Part shown: one piece after another, positions 46,275 to 58,050 of the stretch
Numbering within the stretch: the first letter of the stretch is position 1
Layout: every line of letters starts with the position of its first letter
DNA from: Rhodococcus sp. OK302
GTDB lineage: Bacteria > Actinomycetota > Actinomycetes > Mycobacteriales > Mycobacteriaceae
Direction: 5' to 3'
Assembly (NCBI RefSeq): GCF_002245895.1
Contig: NZ_NPJZ01000001.1
Coordinates: 4,388,501-4,452,500 of the forward strand
Length of the DNA: 64,000 nt
Position numbers and translations under genes: made by a program
Notes under the pieces: generated by a model
What the model was told of the DNA's origin: nothing
The model's input: the letters and a program-made list of their open reading frames with translations, nothing else
Database searches by the model: none

Positions 46275-47908
46275 AGGCCGACCGCCTCGTACAGCCCACC
46301 GACCTCGCTACGACCGAGGACGCGCTGCGTTCCCGGACGCTGATCGCCGAGGGCGACAACTCCGACGTTGGTACGAACCAGACGGACCACGGGGTGACCG
46401 ACGGAATCGAGGAGGCGACGAACGATGTGCTTGCGACCTTCGTGCAGAACCAGCTTGACGAGCGTCTTGCCCTCGTTGATCTCGAGGACGGTAACCAGGT
46501 CGACCTTGGCCGGACCGTCATCGAGGGTGACACCCTCACGCAGCTGCTTGGCAGTGCTGCGCTCGAGCACGCCGTGAACCGTCGCGAGGTACGTCTTCGG
46601 AACCTCGAACGACGGGTGCATCAGGCGGTGAGCCAGATCGCCGTCGTTGGTGAGGAGGAGCAGGCCTTCGGTATCCGCGTCGAGACGTCCGACGTGGAAG
46701 AGACGCTGACCCGACTGAACGCGCTCGGAGACGATGTCACCGACACACGGGCGACCGAGGTCGTCGGACATGGTGCACTGCCATCCACGCGGCTTGTTCA
46801 TTGCCAAGTAGACGAGGTCCTTCTGGACGACGACGCGAACACCGTCAACACGAACCACTGCGTTCTCGGGGTCGACGCGCAGACCCTGCTCACGAACGAT
46901 GCGACCGTCGACCTCGACACGACCCTGGTCGATCAGCTCTTCGGCTGCACGACGCGAAGCGACACCGGCCTGAGCCAGCACCTTCTGCAAGCGGACGCCG
47001 TCACCCTTGGGCGGGCCGTCCTGCTGCCCGACCTCGGCATGCTGATGACGAGCAGGCTTTGCGTTGGACACCAACGGGTTCTGGGTGGCTGCGCGCTGCG
47101 GCTTTTCGGACTTCACCTTGCCGCGCTTGTTGACTGCCGGCGGCGTCGGCGCTGCCGGGCGCTTGCGCGGAGGTCCGTCGAACTTGGATCCGCGGGGCGC
47201 GTTCGACCAGGCACCGCCACGAGGAGCTGCGGGGCGCTGCTCTTCACGGGGAGCGTTGCGATCGTCCGGGCGCGTTCCGTACGGTGCGCGACGAACGTCG
47301 ACGTGGGGTGTGCGGCGATCATCGGCGCGAGGTGTGCGGCGATCGTCGTTGCGCGGCGCGTTGGAGCGACCGCCACGGGGGGCTTCGCTACGAGCTCCGC
47401 GAGGCGCATCAAAGCGACCACGAGGAGCTTCACTGCGTGCGTTGTACGAATTGTCGCGTCCACCACGGGGTGCATCAGAGCGTGCGCCACGGGGAGCGTC
47501 AGAACGTGCGCCGTACGAATTGTCGCCACGGGCTCCGCGGGGAGCGTCGTTACGCGATCCGTAGGTGTTTTCGCTGCGTCCACCACGAGGGGCGTCAGAG
47601 CGTGCGCCGCGCGGTGCGTCGTTGCGCGATCCGTAAGTGTTTTCGCTACGTCCACCACGAGGGGCGTCAGAGCGTGCGCCGCGCGGTGCGTCGTTGCGCG
47701 ATCCGTAGGAATTGTCGCTGCGAGCTCCACGGGGAGCTTCACTGCGTCCACCACGAGGAGCGTCGCTGCGTGCGCCGTAGGAATTGTCGCCACGGGCTCC
47801 ACGGGGAGCTTCGCTACGACCACCACGTGGGGCGTCGTTGCGGCCACCACGCGAGTCGCGGGAGTTGTTACGGTCCGGTGTGCCATCTCGGCGAGCGGGA
47901 TTGTTCAC
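46271..47908 (-). CDS. RluB-type 23S rRNA pseudouridine synthase with RGG-like repeat extension
   Basis: A 545-residue protein. The last 250 residues are a normal RsuA/RluB enzyme: S4 domain ([20 protein letters not shown]), the connector [10 protein letters not shown], and the catalytic aspartate in [20 protein letters not shown]. The first 290 residues are disordered and repetitive, built from [16 protein letters not shown] and [13 protein letters not shown] modules, strongly basic and Gly/Arg/Ser/Asn-rich. In DNA this shows as 72-base tandem repeats at about 47553-47768. The extension probably binds RNA or drives condensation. GTG start at 47908 after GACAGGAAAAAA. Symbol withheld because the exact modified base is not shown. 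Confidence 0.92.
   Translation of the reverse strand: MNNPARRDGTPDRNNSRDSRGGRNDAPRGGRSEAPRGARGDNSYGARSDAPRGGRSEAPRGARSDNSYGSRNDAPRGARSDAPRGGRSENTYGSRNDAPRGARSDAPRGGRSENTYGSRNDAPRGARGDNSYGARSDAPRGARSDAPRGGRDNSYNARSEAPRGRFDAPRGARSEAPRGGRSNAPRNDDRRTPRADDRRTPHVDVRRAPYGTRPDDRNAPREEQRPAAPRGGAWSNAPRGSKFDGPPRKRPAAPTPPAVNKRGKVKSEKPQRAATQNPLVSNAKPARHQHAEVGQQDGPPKGDGVRLQKVLAQAGVASRRAAEELIDQGRVEVDGRIVREQGLRVDPENAVVRVDGVRVVVQKDLVYLAMNKPRGWQCTMSDDLGRPCVGDIVSERVQSGQRLFHVGRLDADTEGLLLLTNDGDLAHRLMHPSFEVPKTYLATVHGVLERSTAKQLREGVTLDDGPAKVDLVTVLEINEGKTLVKLVLHEGRKHIVRRLLDSVGHPVVRLVRTNVGVVALGDQRPGTQRVLGRSEVGGLYEAVGL
47553..47768 (-). repeat. 72-bp tandem repeats inside the pseudouridine synthase gene
   Basis: Three registers of a 72-base unit begin at 47553, 47625 and 47697 (shared start CGCGATCCGTA). 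The first two units are nearly identical and the third diverges after about 15 bases. Each encodes a 24-residue block with two APRG motifs and one Asn/Thr-Tyr-Gly motif. Shorter, more degenerate copies extend on both sides (about 47370-47850). Confidence 0.9.
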
Positions 47909-47990
47909 TTTTTTCCTGTCAGTTTTTCTTTGTTTCCCGAGTATCGTCGGGTCTTTCTTCTGCGCTGACGGCCGACGCGGGGATGCCCGG

Positions 47991-48710
47991 TCAGTCGTCG
48001 ACTTCGGTGTCCACTACGTCGGTGGTCACTTCCGCCTTGTTCATTCTCGCAAATCGCGGATCGGATTCCAGGCTTTCGCTGATGTCGTCGATCGATTCGA
48101 CATCGGGCAAGAGCGGTGCCAACTCCGGAAGCTCGCTCAGCGAAGCCAGTCCGAGCCGTTCGAGGAACAGTTCGGTAGTGGAGTACCGTGTCGCGTTGGT
48201 GTCCGGGTCGGGCCCGGCTTCCGCGATCAGTCCGCGGGCGAGGAGTGTGCGTACCACCCCGTCCACGTTGACGCCTCGTACTGCACTGATCCGCGCACGA
48301 GTCAACGGTTGACGGTATGCGACTATCGCCAAAGTTTCCAATGCTGCGCGCGTCAATTTGGTGCGGGTGCCGTCCAATAGCAGCATTTCGACGTACGGGG
48401 CAAACTCCTGCCGGGTGTACAGACGCCAGCCGTCGCCGGCGTATCGCAGGTCCATTCCACTACCCCGAGCGGTCAGCGCAGCCGACATCAGCTTCAGGCG
48501 TTCTTCGACGCGGGCCGGATTTGTGCCGGTCACCGAGGCCAATTGAGAGACTTCCGCCGGCGAGTCAACTACTAGGAGTAGCGACTCCAACACTGCGTCG
48601 AGACGGTTGTCGTCCAGGTCGAAATCCGGTACCGACGCCTCCTCCGCGCTGAGCTCCTCATTTGTAGCGTCTAGCTGGGAAGATGTCACATCTTCCGGTT
48701 CGGTACTCAT
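47991..48710 (-). CDS. scpB: Segregation and condensation protein B
   Basis: A 239-residue ScpB with two winged-helix domains: LDAVLESLLLVVDSPAEVSQLA and the highly conserved LETLAIVAYRQPLTRARISAVRGVNVDGVVRTLLARGLI. It is followed by ATRYSTTELFLERLGLASLSELPELAPL. It is the kleisin-partner subunit of the SMC-ScpAB complex. ATG at 48710 is preferred because it overlaps the scpA stop (ATGA) and because sequence upstream is arginine-rich noise. It has an acidic N-terminal and C-terminal tail. Confidence 0.96.
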   Translation of the reverse strand: MSTEPEDVTSSQLDATNEELSAEEASVPDFDLDDNRLDAVLESLLLVVDSPAEVSQLASVTGTNPARVEERLKLMSAALTARGSGMDLRYAGDGWRLYTRQEFAPYVEMLLLDGTRTKLTRAALETLAIVAYRQPLTRARISAVRGVNVDGVVRTLLARGLIAEAGPDPDTNATRYSTTELFLERLGLASLSELPELAPLLPDVESIDDISESLESDPRFARMNKAEVTTDVVDTEVDD

Positions 48711-49522
48711 CCGTAATCCTCTTCTGTAACCGGCGCGATGTCGTCGTCGCCGGTCCATGTCACCAGGAGTTGCCCGAGCGCTTCGGGCTGGTCGAAAATG
48801 ATGACTTTCCGTCGGTACAACTCGAGTAGCGCCAGAAAGCGCGCGACGATTTCGACGGTGGCATCGCAATCGTCGACCAGGTCGGAGAACGGCGTCCACT
48901 CCCCGGCCCCGCGCTCGCGCAGAAGTTCGAGTATTCGCTCGGCCTGTTCGGGTATCGAGATATTGGACACATGGAGGTGCTCGAGGCCCACGGTGGGCAC
49001 CGGACGAGGCGTGAACACCGTCGCGGCAATCTCAGCAAAGCGCTGCGGATTCACCCCAAGCAACACTTCCGGCAGCAACGACGTGAACTGATCTTCGACG
49101 GATACCGACCGCGGATAGCGCCTCAGCGCGGCGTCCTCGAGTTCCCCGAACAGAGCGGCCATTTGCTTGTAGGCCCGATATTGAAGCAACCGCGCAAACA
49201 GCAGATCCCGGGCTTCCAGCAGTGCCAGATCCTCGGAGTCCTCGACCTCACCGGCGGGCAGGAGTCGAGCGGCTTTCAGATCGAGAAGCGTGGCTGCGAC
49301 GACAAGAAACTCTGTGGTCTCGTCGAGACCCATCGCGCTACCCAGTTTCCGGGTGTACGCGATGAAATCGTCAGTAACCGTGTGCAGCGCAACCTCGGTG
49401 AGGTCGAGTTGACGTTGGTTGATCAGGTTCAGCAGTAGATCGAACGGCCCTTCGAAATTTCGAAGCGTTACGCGAAACTCTGAAACAGCGGCCGAATCTT
49501 CTTGCGGTGTAATCAGTTTCAC
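48707..49522 (-). CDS. scpA: Segregation and condensation protein A
   Basis: A 271-residue kleisin. It has FEGPFDLLLNLINQRQLDLTEVAL near the N-terminus (residues 22-46), LVVAATLLDLKAARLLP in the middle and a winged-helix C-terminus (TVEIVARFLALLELYRRKVIIFDQ). It bridges SMC heads in chromosome compaction and segregation. Its start overlaps the parA-like stop by four bases and its stop overlaps scpB, giving one coupled parA-scpA-scpB set as in mycobacteria (Rv1708-Rv1710). Confidence 0.96.
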   Translation of the reverse strand: MKLITPQEDSAAVSEFRVTLRNFEGPFDLLLNLINQRQLDLTEVALHTVTDDFIAYTRKLGSAMGLDETTEFLVVAATLLDLKAARLLPAGEVEDSEDLALLEARDLLFARLLQYRAYKQMAALFGELEDAALRRYPRSVSVEDQFTSLLPEVLLGVNPQRFAEIAATVFTPRPVPTVGLEHLHVSNISIPEQAERILELLRERGAGEWTPFSDLVDDCDATVEIVARFLALLELYRRKVIIFDQPEALGQLLVTWTGDDDIAPVTEEDYG

Positions 49523-50445
49523 TTACGACCAGACCGGTGGATCACTTCACGAGCCAATGCTCGATATGCCTCTGCCCCAGCCGATTTGGGCGCCCAGGTG
49601 GTAATCGGTTCGCCCGCCACACTGGTTTCGGGGAAGCGCACAGTTCGGTTGATAACCGTGTCGTAGACAACGTCGCCGAAGACCTCGACGACGCGGGCCA
49701 TCACCTCGCGGGCATGCAGCGTTCGCGAATCGAACATCGTCACGACGATGCCGGCCAATTCGAGCTTGGAGTTGAGCCGATCGTGCACCTTTTCGACGGT
49801 ATCGTTGAGCAACGCCAGGCCGCGCAAGCTGAAGTACTCGCATTCCATCGGAATGATGACGGAATCGGCGCAGGCCAGCGCGTTGACGGTCAGCAAACCG
49901 AGCGACGGTTGGCAATCGATGAGGACGTAGTCGTAGCGATCCAGAATCGGATGCAAGACGCGTCCCAGAGTCTGCTCGCGCCCCACCTCCGTGACCAGTT
50001 GAATCTCCGCGGCGGACAAGTCGATATTGCTCGGCAGCAAGTCCAGTCCGTCGATTCTGGTGCGCATCAGTACGTCGTCGATGGGGACGCGTGGTTCGAC
50101 CAGCAGATTGTGAACAGTGAGTTCGAGATCGTGGTGCTGAACTCCCAGGCCGGCAGACAACGCTCCCTGCGGATCGAGGTCCACCAACAACACTCGACGC
50201 CCGTACTCGGCCAGCGCAGCACCCAGATTGATCGTGGAGGTCGTCTTGCCGACGCCACCCTTCTGGTTGCACATCGCGATGATCATCGCGGGACCGTGGT
50301 GCGCCAACGGCGTAGGCATCGGTACGTCACGTACCGGACGGCCGGTGGGACCCAACTCGGACTCTAATTCTCCGGAAGGGATGTGGGAGGGCATAGTGAC
50401 ATGCGGCGGCGCGGACTCCGCCGCTGATGGCTGCGATGTCGACAC
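49519..50445 (-). CDS. ParA/Soj-family ATPase
   Basis: About 308 residues (342 from a second possible GTG at 50547). Deviant Walker A CNQKGGVGKTTSTINLG, VLLVDLDPQGALSAGLG, then YVLIDCQPSLGLLTVNAL and the C-terminal helix with SVAGEPITTWAPKSAGAEAYR. These are typical of chromosomal ParA-like ATPases. Not the main parA of the origin region, since no parB follows; it belongs to the scpAB group (Rv1708-like), so a role in segregation is likely but the exact partner is unknown. I favour 50445 because GGGGAG lies nine bases before it. Confidence 0.92.
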   Translation of the reverse strand: MSTSQPSAAESAPPHVTMPSHIPSGELESELGPTGRPVRDVPMPTPLAHHGPAMIIAMCNQKGGVGKTTSTINLGAALAEYGRRVLLVDLDPQGALSAGLGVQHHDLELTVHNLLVEPRVPIDDVLMRTRIDGLDLLPSNIDLSAAEIQLVTEVGREQTLGRVLHPILDRYDYVLIDCQPSLGLLTVNALACADSVIIPMECEYFSLRGLALLNDTVEKVHDRLNSKLELAGIVVTMFDSRTLHAREVMARVVEVFGDVVYDTVINRTVRFPETSVAGEPITTWAPKSAGAEAYRALAREVIHRSGRK

Positions 50446-50586
50446 GGTCCGATGCTCCCCTGTTCTTTCGGTGGTTGCTCTCGGCGCCGCAACCCCTGAA
50501 AATCCTCTCAGAGACCACTCGCGCGCTTTGAACGCTACCGCTTCCACGCCCGATTTCTCTCACAGACACGCATTGTTCACACGCGC

Positions 50587-51510
50587 CTATCGCGCCCGTG
50601 GGTGTGCCTGCGCCCACACTTCTCGCAGCGCAGTCACTGTGACCAGGGTGTAAATCTGCGTCGTGGTCACCGACGCGTGACCGAGAAGTTCCTGTACGAC
50701 GCGGACATCTGCCCCACCGTCGAGGAGGTGGGTGGCAAATGAGTGCCGCATGGTGTGCGGGGAGACATCGGCCTTGATTCCGGCAGAGAGTGCTGCGTCG
50801 TGAAGAATCTGCCAAGCACTTTGACGGGACAATCTTCCGCCACGGGCGTTGAGGAACAGCGCCGGCAATCCCCGTGTCGCCAGAGCAGGCCGCCCTCGGA
50901 CCAGATACGCGTCGACGGCTTCGATCGCGGGGCGCCCGATCGGAACTACCCGCTGCTTCCCGCCCTTGCCCTTCAGAAGCACTGAACGGGATTCGGTGTC
51001 GATGTCGTCGACGTCGAGGTCGACGGCTTCGGTGATGCGTGCGCCCGTGGAGTACAGAAGTTCCAACAGCGCGCGATCTCGTAGGTCACGGGGACCGTCG
51101 CCGGCTGCGCCACCACCGGAAGCCTCGAGCAGTGCGATGACGTCGTCGAGTGAGAGTGCCTTGGGCAGTTTGCGCCCCGGGGTCGGCGGTTTCACGGTTC
51201 TGGCAACGTCGACGTCGGCCAGACCTTCTGCGGCACAGAACTTGTGGAAACCGCGAACCGCGATCAAGGTGCGTGCGGCAGAACTCGATGCCAAGGGGAC
51301 GGCGCCGGATTCCTTGTCGCCCCGGCGCAACGACGTCACGAATTCCGTGACATCGGCTTCACCGACTCGCGAAACGTCGTCAATGCTGAGTGCGTTGAGA
51401 TATTCGACGTACCGGTACAGATCGCGTCGATACGAAAGAAGTGTGTTGCGAGCAGATCCTCGCTCGACCGCTAGATGGTCGAGAAACGAATCGACCTGTC
51501 GGGCAAGCAC
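50587..51510 (-). CDS. xerD: Site-specific tyrosine recombinase XerD
   Basis: A 307-residue recombinase resolving chromosome dimers at dif. The N-terminal SAM-like domain has [29 protein letters not shown]. The catalytic domain carries the arginine in [17 protein letters not shown], the lysine in [38 protein letters not shown] with the nucleophilic tyrosine. The start GTG at 51510 is two bases after the NUDIX stop. A longer frame to 51639 overlaps that gene. XerC would be elsewhere. Confidence 0.95.
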   Translation of the reverse strand: MLARQVDSFLDHLAVERGSARNTLLSYRRDLYRYVEYLNALSIDDVSRVGEADVTEFVTSLRRGDKESGAVPLASSSAARTLIAVRGFHKFCAAEGLADVDVARTVKPPTPGRKLPKALSLDDVIALLEASGGGAAGDGPRDLRDRALLELLYSTGARITEAVDLDVDDIDTESRSVLLKGKGGKQRVVPIGRPAIEAVDAYLVRGRPALATRGLPALFLNARGGRLSRQSAWQILHDAALSAGIKADVSPHTMRHSFATHLLDGGADVRVVQELLGHASVTTTQIYTLVTVTALREVWAQAHPRAR

Positions 51511-51511
51511 A

Positions 51512-52144
51512 TCAGGCCCGGGCCTTGCGTTCCCCGAAGGCCGTCGGACGATCCGGCCATGGAGCGTCGGCAGGCCGCAGAGTCGTGCCCGAGGAACGCG
51601 CCGCAACGAGGGCGAGGATGCCCGATACAGCCGTGGCATTCACCAGATCACCGCGTAGCGCCATGTCGACGGCCTCCGACAACGGAACACGGGCAATCTG
51701 TAGGTCAGCTTCTTCGTGTTCCGGGTCTTCACGGTCGACGTCATGCAGGCCCTCGGCGAGAAATACCCGAACGGCTTCGTCGGTGAATCCGGGTGAGAGT
51801 GCAACGTCGACGAGCACCGACCAGCGATCCGCGCCCAGTCCGGTCTCTTCGCCCAACTCACGTGCGGCAGCGTCGACCGGATTCTCACCCGGTGCATCCA
51901 GCAGACCCGCCGGGATTTCCCACAGACGATGACCGAGAGGATGCCGGTACTGGTGGATCAGAACAAGATTGTCGTCGGCGTCGAGCGCAACCACTGCTAC
52001 CGCGCCGTGGTGTTCCACGACTTCCCGGTCGGCACGATGATTCCCCGGCATCACTACGGAGTCCACCCGGAGCGCGATGATCGCGCCCGAGTAGATGGTG
52101 GTGGAGTCGAGGGTCTCGAATTCGTGCCGACCGGGATCGCTCAT
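51512..52144 (-). CDS. NUDIX hydrolase (ADP-ribose pyrophosphatase type)
   Basis: A 210-residue NUDIX enzyme. The box [20 protein letters not shown]...ETGL is complete at about residues 78-100, preceded by [15 protein letters not shown], a pattern typical of ADP-ribose or NADH-type pyrophosphatases. It would recycle ADP-ribose. Gene order pyrG-nudix-xerD matches Rv1699-Rv1700-Rv1701. The start at 52144 is six bases from the pyrG stop. Confidence 0.93.
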   Translation of the reverse strand: MSDPGRHEFETLDSTTIYSGAIIALRVDSVVMPGNHRADREVVEHHGAVAVVALDADDNLVLIHQYRHPLGHRLWEIPAGLLDAPGENPVDAAARELGEETGLGADRWSVLVDVALSPGFTDEAVRVFLAEGLHDVDREDPEHEEADLQIARVPLSEAVDMALRGDLVNATAVSGILALVAARSSGTTLRPADAPWPDRPTAFGERKARA

Positions 52145-52150
52145 GTGTGG

Positions 52151-53980
<1,830 letters not shown>

Positions 53981-54050
53981 TCACGGTAACACCAATCGGG
54001 TGTCGACGCCTCCCGCGCGCCGACTTTCGCCCCGCGATGTGACCGGCGTA

Positions 54051-55001
54051 TCAGCTCGCGGGCGCCCCGACCGTGATTGCAGCGGCTCCCGGGCCCGTTC
54101 CGTACCGTCCGGCTCCGCCGTTCAACTGCTCTTGCAATGCCAGCGAGGTCGTGATCTTGCCCGACTCGCGGTCGACATTGTCGATGGTCGTCAGACCGGC
54201 TGAGAGCGCCGCATCGGCACGCACGACGGCAACCGGACCATTGCCGTCAGCCGAGCCAGGTCGACCCGCCAAAACGGTCCCTGCGCCGCGGCCGTCCAAG
54301 GCGCCGGCAAAGCGTGCGACGACAGCCCCGCGGTTTCCGGAAGTTGTGGCGTCGTCCGCCTTGTTGTCACCCGTGAGAACCACCGCGAGTTGCGCGGGCT
54401 TGACTGCGCCGTCGTACGCGATGAATCCCGCGCTACGCAACGTGTCCAGTGCCAAGTTCAGTTCATCCGGAGTGCTCTGCGGTTCACTCGTCGTCCCGTT
54501 CAGCAAGAGCACCGATCCGAGTAGGTCTCCTGCAAGACTGCCCTGGTCGACAGCGCCGGTCTTGAGGGTGATGCCCGCCGGAATGACGTTGTTGACGACG
54601 GTACGCAGACGGTCACCACCGCTGGCGTCGACAAAAGAATCTGTGAGCGAGACTCGGCCCGTCACGGCTCCACCGGAGGCGGTGATCAAGCGGGTGACGC
54701 CGTCCAAGTCACTCGGATCGGTATCGGGTGCGGTCACGATGACGACGGTGCGACCCGCCAGAGAATCACGGACGACACGTCCACCGACCGCGGCGTCGAA
54801 GCCGTCGGCGGAGTTGAGTTGTTCTGCAAGACCGTTCTTCTGGTCGTTGAGATTTTCGATCTCGTTCTGCAGGTCCACCTTGTCGTCGCGCAGACCGGAA
54901 AGCAACCCACTGGACAACATCCCTGAACCGAGAACCACGCCGATGGCGAGAGCCAGGAAAATTGCCGCTATGGAAATAGCATGTTGACGCATCGAAATCA
55001 C
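54051..55001 (-). CDS. mctB: MctB/SteB-type membrane-anchored protein (Rv1698-like)
   Basis: A 316-residue protein with an N-terminal membrane helix (AISIAAIFLALAIGVVLGSG) and a coiled coil (DDKVDLQNEIENLNDQKNGLAEQL). A periplasmic domain rich in Ala, Gly and Val follows, with few charged residues. Homologue of Rv1698, described as the mycobacterial copper-export protein MctB, and of corynebacterial SteB in the cell-separation pathway. Both roles are transferred by homology and synteny. Start GTG at 55001 gives the conserved ISMRQHAISI opening and overlaps the steA stop. Confidence 0.9.
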   Translation of the reverse strand: MISMRQHAISIAAIFLALAIGVVLGSGMLSSGLLSGLRDDKVDLQNEIENLNDQKNGLAEQLNSADGFDAAVGGRVVRDSLAGRTVVIVTAPDTDPSDLDGVTRLITASGGAVTGRVSLTDSFVDASGGDRLRTVVNNVIPAGITLKTGAVDQGSLAGDLLGSVLLLNGTTSEPQSTPDELNLALDTLRSAGFIAYDGAVKPAQLAVVLTGDNKADDATTSGNRGAVVARFAGALDGRGAGTVLAGRPGSADGNGPVAVVRADAALSAGLTTIDNVDRESGKITTSLALQEQLNGGAGRYGTGPGAAAITVGAPAS

Positions 55002-56182
55002 TTGAAGAGCCCCTGAACCCACAGCGCGAAGCTGTTCCATGTTGCGATTGCCCAGTCGAGAACTTCACTACCGGCATTGGACACGACCAGCGCGACGATA
55101 ACCGCGACCAGTGCGGCGAGCACCAGAAGAGCGATCGCTCCCCCGGACACCCGACTTCGATACAGCGTTGCGACGGCCTTGGCGTCGACGAGTTTCGGCC
55201 CGACCTTGAGCCTGGTCATGAACGCCGACGGATTACTTTCCCGGCGCGCACGATCGAAGAATTCGTCGAGCGAGACGACATTGCCGACCGTGACGATCAA
55301 CGAAGCCCCATGGTGATCGGCGAGCAAGAGCGCCAGATCGGTCGGCGAGCCCGTCGCCGGGAACGTCATGGCACCGATACCCAGATCCTGGATACGCGAA
55401 AGACCGGCCGCGTGACCGTCCTGATCAGCCGGGAGCACCACCTCGGCACCGGACTTGAGGGTGGCGCTGGTGATCTCTTCCGGGTCGCCCACGATGAGGT
55501 CGGGGCGGTATCCGGCTTGGCTCAGTACATCGGCACCCGCACCGACGCCGATCAGAATCGGCGAGTACTCCTTGATGAACGGCTTGAGGTTCTTCAAATC
55601 CTGCTCGTGATCGGGCCCATCGGACACAACCACGACGTGGCGATCCTTGAGCTCGATGTCGACATCGGGCACACCGATGCCGTCGATGAGAAGCGGGCTC
55701 TCGGTTCGGATGAACTCGATTGTGTTGCCGGAGAACGCCTCCAGGTGATCGACCAAACCGGTCTTTGCTTCGATCATCCGGTCCGAGATCTCGGCTTCCG
55801 ACTGCTCTTCGCCCTTGACCAGCGACTTCGAGCCGTTGAACACCTCGCCCTCGTGCAGGCGGATCTTGCTGCCGTCCTTGATGTTCTTGAAGACTTCGCT
55901 GTCCGGCGCGTCGATCAGGACGATGCCGTTGGCGACCATCACCTCGGGACCGAGGTTCGGGTACCGACCGGAGATGGACGGCGACGCGTTGACGACGGCC
56001 AGAACTCCGGCTTTCACCAGAGCGTCGGCTGTACGACGGTCGATGTCGAGTTCGTCCAGAACGACGATATCCCCGGGACCGACACGGCGTAAAAGCTTGG
56101 CCGTATTCCGGTCGACCCTGGCGATGCCGCTGATCCCAGGCAACGACTCGGTGTTACGGGAGAGCAATGCGGGCATCTTCAT
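54998..56182 (-). CDS. steA: SteA-like cell-separation protein (Rv1697-like)
   Basis: A 394-residue protein. The large cytoplasmic part resembles the thiamine-pyrophosphokinase fold: DIVVLDELDIDRRTADALV, ASPSISGRYPNLGPEVMV and YRPDLIVGDPEEI, plus VLPADQDGH and MTFPATGSPTDLALLLADHHGA. One C-terminal membrane helix follows (SGGAIALLVLAALVAVIVALVV). The family acts with SteB in septal hydrolysis via RipA/RipC-type enzymes. Start ATG at 56182 (KMPALLSRN) fits Rv1697. Coupled to mctB/steB by a four-base overlap. Confidence 0.92.
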   Translation of the reverse strand: MKMPALLSRNTESLPGISGIARVDRNTAKLLRRVGPGDIVVLDELDIDRRTADALVKAGVLAVVNASPSISGRYPNLGPEVMVANGIVLIDAPDSEVFKNIKDGSKIRLHEGEVFNGSKSLVKGEEQSEAEISDRMIEAKTGLVDHLEAFSGNTIEFIRTESPLLIDGIGVPDVDIELKDRHVVVVSDGPDHEQDLKNLKPFIKEYSPILIGVGAGADVLSQAGYRPDLIVGDPEEITSATLKSGAEVVLPADQDGHAAGLSRIQDLGIGAMTFPATGSPTDLALLLADHHGASLIVTVGNVVSLDEFFDRARRESNPSAFMTRLKVGPKLVDAKAVATLYRSRVSGGAIALLVLAALVAVIVALVVSNAGSEVLDWAIATWNSFALWVQGLFK

Positions 56183-56271
56183 GGCTTCGATGATGAACCC
56201 GAAGTCACCGTGATCGGTGGAGGCGCGCCGAATCAATTACCACATCAGTCACATACCACACCACGAATCCA

Positions 56272-58047
56272 TCAATCTGTGACGCGTGCCGCACTTGCTA
56301 TCTCCAGCAATTCCTCGGCGTGTGCTCGACCGGTTTCAGTGTCGTCCAAACCTGCCAACATTCGAGCTAGTTCGACGACGCGCTCGCTGTCAGACAGCGT
56401 ACGAACGCCACTACTGACGACGCCACCCTTGTCGTCGACCTTGTCGACCACCAGGTGAGTGTCAGCGAATGCCGCAACCTGCGGAAGGTGCGTCACCACG
56501 ATTACCTGGTGGGTACGAGCGAGCTTGGCCAATCGTCGACCGATCTCGACGGCCGCGCGCCCGCCGACGCCGGCATCCACCTCGTCGAACACCATGGTCG
56601 CGCCGGTATCGCTACCGGCCAGCACAACTTCAAGCGCCAACATGACGCGTGAGAGTTCACCGCCGGAAGCGCTCTTGCTGATCGGCAGTGACGGAGCGCC
56701 ACTGTGCGCGGACAAGCGGAACTCGACCTCGTCGACACCGCCGGAACCGGCATGCAGTTCCACTCCCCCGACATCGAGCGGAGCAGAATCCTGCGCGCCG
56801 GCAACCTGCTGACGGACGCTCACTTCCAAACCTGCCCGACCCATCGCCAGTCCCGCCAGTTCCGCGCTGACGGATTTCGACAGTTTTGCTGCCGCCTTCA
56901 CGCGGGCCGCGCTGAGTTTGGCGGCCGCGTCGGCAGTCAGAGCAGCGGTTTCCTCGACCTGCTTGCTCAGCAAGCCCAAAGCGTCCGACGACACATCAAG
57001 CTTGGACAGGCGTGCGCGAGCGGTATCGGCCCATTCGAGAACACCGTCGACATCGGCCGCATATTTCCGTGTCAGGGTCTTGAGTTCGGATTGCCTCGAA
57101 AGTAGAGAATCCAAGGCACCCGGATCGGCCGGCAATCCGGCGAGGTAGGAATTGAGATCGCCGGCCACATCGGTGACGACGGCGATCGCATCGGCCAACC
57201 GCGCGGCCAAACCGTCCAAATCTGTGTCGGTCACGGACTCGATCCGTGCGCGGGCCTCGGACATCAGATCGAGAGCCGGTGACACACGCACCTCACCACT
57301 GGACAGATCGTCACTACCGGCCAGCGCTGCGTGCGCTTCCTCGGCGGCCGACCGCAGCGAATCCAAATCGCTGAGCCGACGAACCTCCGCGACGATCGAG
57401 GCATCCTCACCGGGTTCCGGTGCTACACCGTCGATTTCATTGAGCGCAAAAGTCAACTGATCTGCTTCTTGCGCAAGTTCACGGGCCTTCGACGTCCGCT
57501 CGATCAGTTCGGACCGAGCGTCGAGCCACTCACGACGATGCTTCCGATACCGCGTCAGGAGAGTGCCGATCGCCTTGTCGCCGAAACGATCCAGCGCATT
57601 GCGCTGCTGATCAGGACGCAGCAAACGCAACTGGTCGTTCTGACCGTGCACCGTCAGCAAAGGATCGGTGAACTCCGACAACACACCGGCGGGAACGCTA
57701 CGACCACCGAGGTGAGCACGCGACCGACCGTCACTGCCTACCGTTCGGACGGCGATGATGCTGCCGTCCTCGTCACGCTCGGCTCCGGAAGATTCGAGGA
57801 TTCGTACGATCTCGCGTTCCGTCGCCGGCGACACGTCGGTGACGAATCGCCCCTCGACTACTGCGCGGGACGCACCCAGTCGCACACGGCCGGCATCGGC
57901 GCGGGCGCCGCTGAGCAGGTGCAGACTGGTAACGACCATCGTCTTACCGGCACCGGTCTCACCGGTCAGGACTGTCAAACCCTCGTGAAACTGGGCCGAC
58001 GCTTCGGAAATTACTCCCAGGCTGTCGATTCGAATCTCTGCGAGCAC
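56272..58047 (-). CDS. recN: DNA repair protein RecN
   Basis: A 591-residue SMC-like ATPase that helps repair double-strand breaks. Walker A LTGETGAGKTMVV is near residue 30, a coiled-coil middle follows, then the signature SKSASGGELSRVMLALEVVL and Walker B TMVFDEVDAGVGG, and the D-loop/H-loop QVIVVTHLPQVAAFAD. The start GTG at 58047 is three bases after the nadK stop, so the pair is co-transcribed. Ordinary length for the family. Confidence 0.97.
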   Translation of the reverse strand: MLAEIRIDSLGVISEASAQFHEGLTVLTGETGAGKTMVVTSLHLLSGARADAGRVRLGASRAVVEGRFVTDVSPATEREIVRILESSGAERDEDGSIIAVRTVGSDGRSRAHLGGRSVPAGVLSEFTDPLLTVHGQNDQLRLLRPDQQRNALDRFGDKAIGTLLTRYRKHRREWLDARSELIERTSKARELAQEADQLTFALNEIDGVAPEPGEDASIVAEVRRLSDLDSLRSAAEEAHAALAGSDDLSSGEVRVSPALDLMSEARARIESVTDTDLDGLAARLADAIAVVTDVAGDLNSYLAGLPADPGALDSLLSRQSELKTLTRKYAADVDGVLEWADTARARLSKLDVSSDALGLLSKQVEETAALTADAAAKLSAARVKAAAKLSKSVSAELAGLAMGRAGLEVSVRQQVAGAQDSAPLDVGGVELHAGSGGVDEVEFRLSAHSGAPSLPISKSASGGELSRVMLALEVVLAGSDTGATMVFDEVDAGVGGRAAVEIGRRLAKLARTHQVIVVTHLPQVAAFADTHLVVDKVDDKGGVVSSGVRTLSDSERVVELARMLAGLDDTETGRAHAEELLEIASAARVTD

Positions 58048-58050
58048 TGT

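Noticed and set aside
46253..47968. A 571-residue plus-strand frame with repetitive Ala/Thr/Val/Arg text
   Set aside because: Antisense of the repetitive part of the pseudouridine synthase; no start signal and no domain.
49519..50547. Chromosome-origin parAB locus
   Set aside because: The ParA-like gene has no parB partner and no DnaA-box cluster around it; it belongs to the scpAB group.
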